Of a DNA stretch of 64,000 nucleotides, positions 61,174 to 64,000 are shown one piece after another. A model generated the notes under the pieces. The model had not been told where the DNA came from. It did no database searches and saw only the letters and a program-made list of their open reading frames with translations. A program made the translations under genes and the position numbers. Each line of letters starts with the position of its first letter. Position 1 is the stretch's first letter. Origin of the DNA: CAZKVJ01 sp964556225 (lineage in GTDB: Bacteria; Actinomycetota; Acidimicrobiia; Acidimicrobiales; Ilumatobacteraceae); the NCBI GenBank assembly GCA_964556225.1, contig CAZKVJ010000009.1, forward strand, positions 81,489-145,488, written 5' to 3'.

Positions 61174-62163
61174 ATGACCACTCCCGTTCGTGTCGCTGTC
61201 ACCGGGGCTGCCGGCCAGATCGGCTACAGCCTGCTGTTCCGCATCGCTTCGGGGGCCATGCTCGGCCCCGACACCCCGGTGGTCCTGCAGCTGCTCGAGA
61301 TCACCCCGGCGCTCGGCGCGCTCGAGGGCGTGAAGATGGAGCTCGACGACTGCGCCTTCCCGCTGCTCGCCGGGCTAGTGGGCACCGACGACGCCGAGGT
61401 TGCGTTCGGCGACGCCGACGTCGCGCTGCTGGTGGGCGCCATGCCCCGCAAGGCCGGCATGGAGCGTGCCGACCTGCTGAGCGCCAACGGCGGCATCTTC
61501 CAGCCCCAGGGCCGGGCGCTGTCGAACGCCGCCAAGCGCGACGTGAAGATCCTCGTGGTGGGCAACCCGGCCAACACGAACGCGCTGATCGCCCAGCAGA
61601 ACGCCCCGGACCTCGACCCCCGGCGGTTCACGGCCATGACCCGCCTCGACCACAACCGGGCGATGACCCAGATCGCCCAGCGGCTCGGCGCCACCGTCGA
61701 CCAGGTCAAGAAGATGACGATCTGGGGCAACCACTCCACCACCCAGTACCCCGACCTGTTCCACTGCGAGGTCGGCGGGCGCAACGCCTACGAGGCCGTC
61801 GGCGACCACGAGTGGGTCGATGGGACGTTCATCCCCACCGTGGCCAAGCGGGGCGCGGCGGTCATCGAGGCTCGCGGCGCCTCGTCGGCAGCGTCGGCGG
61901 CCAATGCCGCCATCGACCACATCCGCAGCTGGTGGCAGGGCACCCCGGCCGGCGACTGGGTGTCGATGGCCGTCGTGAGCGACGGCAGCTACGGCGTGCC
62001 GGAGGGTCTCGTCTCCAGCTTCCCGTGCACCTGCTCGGGTGGCGAGTGGTCGATCGTGCAGGGCCTCGACATCGACGACTACAGCCGGGCGAAGATCGAC
62101 GCCTCGGCCGCCGAGCTGGCCGACGAGCGCGCCGCGGTGCGAGCGCTGGGCCTGATCTCCTGA
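61174..62163 (+). CDS. mdh: Malate dehydrogenase
   Basis: 329 residues from ATG 61174. NAD-binding VAVTGAAGQIGYSLLFRIASGAML, VLQLLEITPALGALEGVKMELDDCAFPLL, then GAMPRKAGMERADLL, VVGNPANTNALIA, TRLDHNRAMTQIA and the catalytic His loop IWGNHSTTQYPDL. Length and motifs match the cytosolic/actinobacterial MDH branch. Oxidises malate to oxaloacetate in the TCA cycle. Confidence 0.96.
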   Translation: MTTPVRVAVTGAAGQIGYSLLFRIASGAMLGPDTPVVLQLLEITPALGALEGVKMELDDCAFPLLAGLVGTDDAEVAFGDADVALLVGAMPRKAGMERADLLSANGGIFQPQGRALSNAAKRDVKILVVGNPANTNALIAQQNAPDLDPRRFTAMTRLDHNRAMTQIAQRLGATVDQVKKMTIWGNHSTTQYPDLFHCEVGGRNAYEAVGDHEWVDGTFIPTVAKRGAAVIEARGASSAASAANAAIDHIRSWWQGTPAGDWVSMAVVSDGSYGVPEGLVSSFPCTCSGGEWSIVQGLDIDDYSRAKIDASAAELADERAAVRALGLIS

Positions 62164-62167
62164 CCGG

Positions 62168-63217
62168 TCAGGTCTCGGCGCCGGTGTGCAGCCGGTAGCC
62201 GGGGCTGCCGGCCGCCCGGTATTCGCCGACGAACGCGAAGAACCGCTCGCCGAACGGGTCGTCGCCCTCGAGGGGCATGTTGCCGCGCCGGATCGTCCAG
62301 TCGTAGGGCGCCAGCGCGCCGGCGGCGTCGAGGTGCTGGCGCGTGCCGTCGGCGTCGCCCCGGGCGCGCAGCACCAGCGCGACCCGGCGGTGCAGCCGGG
62401 CCAGCTGCAGCTCCGGGGTCGGCAGCTCCTGGTACTCCCGCACCCCGTCGTCATCGAGGTCGCGCTGTCCCTCGCGCACCCAGGCCCGCAGGCGGTCGTG
62501 GTGCACGGAGGAGTCGACGTGGGTGAAGCCCCGGAACCGGTCGTCGCCCATCGCGATGTCGGCGGGGCGCACGATCCGGCCGTCCTCGTCGATCCACACC
62601 GACGACGGGACGTTGACGATGCCGTAGCGCTCGGCCACGACGAAGTCGGGGTCGATCAGCACCGGGAACGAGAGGGGCTCGACGGTGGCCCACTCCCGGA
62701 CGGCGTCGACGTCGGGGTCGAGCGCCACCGCCACCACCGTGAACCCGAAGGGGGACAGCTCGTCCTGCAGCTGCTGCCACACGGGCAGCTCGTAGCGGCA
62801 GCCTCACCAGCTGGACCAGGCCAGCAGCAACCGCTTGCGCCGGCCGAGGTCGTGCAGCGACACCAGGTTGCCGTCGAGGTCGGCCAGGCGGAAGTCGGGG
62901 GCCAGCAGGCCCTGCATCGCCTCGGCCACGGTGGCGGCCGAGGCGCCGAGTGCGGCCACGCCCCGGTCGGCGTCCACGACGGCCACCCGTCCGAGCGTCG
63001 CCGCGAAGGCCTCGACGTCGACGAGGTCGCCGTGCGCCAGCGCGTCGCGGTCACGCACCGGGACGCAGACGTCGTCGCGGCACAGGCCCTCCGGCTTGAG
63101 GGCCCATCCGGTGAGCGTGGCCACGGCCGCGGCACTGACGAGGACGTGGCCGTCTCGCGCCGCTCCGGGCACGTCGGCATGGCGGTCATCGTCGACGAGG
63201 GTGATGAGCGACGCCAT
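62168..63217 (-). CDS. Putative selenoprotein: thioredoxin/TlpA-like redoxin with in-frame UGA (Sec138)
   Basis: The two halves (63217-62807 and 62803-62168) are in one frame, separated only by TGA at 62804-62806. Translated through, the protein has 349 residues. Residues about 110-250 form a redoxin/TlpA-type thioredoxin domain (APDFRLADLDGNLVSLHDL, LLLAWSSW-U-GCRYELPVWQ, VVAVALDP, VNVPSSVWIDEDG with the cis-Pro). The stop replaces the first active-site Cys, giving U-G-C-R. A 6-bp stem with loop CGUGU follows, apical G 22 nt after UGA, which fits a bacterial SECIS. The N-terminal 110 residues contain a C-x4-C pair (LCRDDVCVP), and the C-terminal third looks TPR-like. The ATG is 1 bp from the purine phosphorylase stop. 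selA-D and tRNA-Sec are not in this window. Confidence 0.8.
62773..62789 (-). promoter_or_regulatory. Candidate bacterial SECIS hairpin
   Basis: Read on the minus strand, GCTGCC-CGTGT-GGCAGC is a 6-bp stem with a 5-nt loop whose second base is G, followed by U. It starts 15 nt and has its apical G 22 nt after the UGA, inside the 16-37 nt range known for bacterial SECIS elements. It is also coding sequence (ELPVWQQ). Confidence 0.65.
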
Positions 63218-63218
63218 G

Positions 63219-63932
63219 TCAGCTCACCGCCACCCGGCAGGCGAGGCGCATCATGCGGTCCACGCCGGCCTTCAGCTCGTCGGGCGAGATGCGCTCGGAC
63301 TCGCCGGACTCGCCGAGCAGGTCGCTGACCGTCATGATCGCCAATGCTTCGACCCCCTTCACCGCGGCGATCACGTAGATCATCGCCGCCTCCATCTCCA
63401 CGCCCAGGTGGCCGAGACGCTTCCACCGGGCGAACGTCGTGGGGTCGGGGTCGTAGAAGATCCCGCTCGACACGATCGGCCCGACGTGCACCGTGCCGCC
63501 CGACTCACGAGTCAGGCGCGCCGCCGTCTCCACCAGCTGCCACGTGGCGGTGGGGGCGAAGCCGCTCATGGCGGCGTAGCGGATCGGCGTCTGGTCGTCG
63601 GCGCTCGCGCTCACGCCCACGACGGTGTCGCCCATCCGCATCCCGTCCTGCAGCCCACCGCAGGTGCCGACGCGCACCAGACGCTGGGCGCCCAGCACGA
63701 TGAGCTCCTCGCACACGATGCCGGCGCTCGGGCAGCCCATGCCGGTGGTCTGCACGCTGATCGGCGCCCCCTCGAACGTCCCGGTGTAGCCGAGCAGGCC
63801 CCGCTCCTCGTTGACGAGGCGGGCGCCGGGGTCGAAGAACGTCTCGGCGATGTATGTGGCCCGGCGAGGGTCGCCGGGACACAGCACGTTGGGCGCGTAG
63901 TCGCCGGCCTCGGCGCGCAGGTGGATCGGCAT
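63219..63932 (-). CDS. deoD: Purine-nucleoside phosphorylase (DeoD/uridine phosphorylase family)
   Basis: 237 residues. MPIHLRAEAGDYAPNVLCPGDPRRATYIAETFF (phosphate-binding GDPxR), TGTFEGAPISVQTTGMGCPSAGIVCEEL, LVRVGTCGGLQDGMRMGDTVV, GVEMEAAMIYVIAAVKGVEALAIMTVSDLL (purine-binding MEAA and the catalytic Asp of SDLL). Splits nucleosides with phosphate in salvage. One base separates its stop from the putative selenoprotein start. Confidence 0.92.
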   Translation of the reverse strand: MPIHLRAEAGDYAPNVLCPGDPRRATYIAETFFDPGARLVNEERGLLGYTGTFEGAPISVQTTGMGCPSAGIVCEELIVLGAQRLVRVGTCGGLQDGMRMGDTVVGVSASADDQTPIRYAAMSGFAPTATWQLVETAARLTRESGGTVHVGPIVSSGIFYDPDPTTFARWKRLGHLGVEMEAAMIYVIAAVKGVEALAIMTVSDLLGESGESERISPDELKAGVDRMMRLACRVAVS

Positions 63933-63963
63933 GGCGGCGAGCGTAGGCGCGACGCGGGCGCCG

Positions 63964-64000
63964 CTACTTGAGGAACCGGCTGGTCGTGTTGTCGGCGAGT
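63964..64000 (-). CDS. 3' end of an unidentified gene (truncated at the window edge)
   Basis: On the minus strand a frame open to the window edge ends LADNTTSRFLK and stops with TAG at 63964-63966, 31 bp upstream of the deoD start. Too short for family assignment; it may also be chance. Confidence 0.3.
   Translation of the reverse strand, partial: LADNTTSRFLK

Noticed and set aside
62168..63217. Two separate genes (137- and 204-residue products) instead of one
   Set aside because: Same frame, only one TGA between them, and each half lacks what the other supplies in a single redoxin domain; the second half has no ribosome-binding site at its first possible start.

Overview
The window is about 64 kb of very GC-rich DNA (codons strongly biased to G or C in the third position, many GTG starts, frequent GTGA/ATGA overlaps) from a draft assembly: a placeholder of exactly 100 Ns sits inside a response-regulator gene. 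The gene content points to an actinobacterium, plausibly class Acidimicrobiia. The evidence is F420-type oxidoreductases (a luciferase-like enzyme and a deazaflavin-dependent nitroreductase), a DUF3263 plus LytR_C pair, a CsoR copper operon and an EccC/EssC-like FtsK protein. The class assignment is inference; no rRNA is present.

Layout. 1-3.9 kb: end of a luciferase-like oxidoreductase, tRNA-Lys, an ECF sigma/anti-sigma pair (sigma frameshifted), a frameshifted Mrr-type restriction endonuclease and a lipoprotein. 3.9-13.5 kb: MFS transporter, F420/CMD/SDR enzymes, SurE, patatin-like lipase, a pseudokinase-flippase fusion, a sigma-fragment/membrane protein and an enoyl-CoA hydratase. 13.6-17.9 kb: lipoproteins and a two-component system interrupted by the gap. 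18.1-21.7 kb: copper operon csoR-copZ-copA, then a sigma-like HTH protein. 21.9-25.8 kb: a 1312-residue FHA/FtsK ATPase. 25.9-34.7 kb: an FtsX-type ABC exporter, a complete compatible-solute (quaternary amine) importer, a second ABC exporter and dienelactone hydrolase. 34.8-39 kb: Crp/Fnr regulator, ispD-ispF-rlmB, a DUF2786 gene, a metalloprotease-like gene and tRNA-Thr. 39-43.3 kb: RDD protein, uridine kinase, DUF3263/LytR_C pair, glycerate kinase, MoaD-like protein and a tyrosine phosphatase. 43.4-46.7 kb: a compact ferredoxin-P450-methyltransferase-C45 acyltransferase operon. 46.8-56.3 kb: a secreted protein, PcrA helicase, flavodoxin, a B12-binding mutase subunit next to sucCD, purH and metF. 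56.4-64 kb: an O-acyltransferase, a two-component system divergent from a lipoprotein, malate dehydrogenase, a thioredoxin-like gene with an in-frame UGA, and a purine nucleoside phosphorylase.

The most interesting item is at 62168-63217 (minus). Two open frames in the same phase are separated by one TGA, placed exactly at the first redox Cys of a thioredoxin/TlpA-type motif (W-UGA-G-C-R). A 6-bp hairpin with a CGUGU loop follows, with its apical G 22 nt after the UGA, which fits a bacterial SECIS. This is best read as one 349-residue selenoprotein, not two genes or a pseudogene.

Other structure not explained by genes: three long intergenic palindromes (8214, 34757, 58388). Two share an identical 24-nt arm although 24 kb apart, and all three lie next to C-rich tracts. 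There are also an operator-like palindrome cluster upstream of the copper operon, a CsoR operator overlapping the -10 box of a probably leaderless csoR, and an 11-bp-period direct repeat between the two-component system and its divergent lipoprotein. Two single-base frameshifts in G/C runs (sigma factor, Mrr) may be assembly errors. Only two stretches approach 300 bp without a confident gene: 774-1069 (a LexA-like box and a doubtful 65-codon frame) and 17868-18160 (the operators described above).
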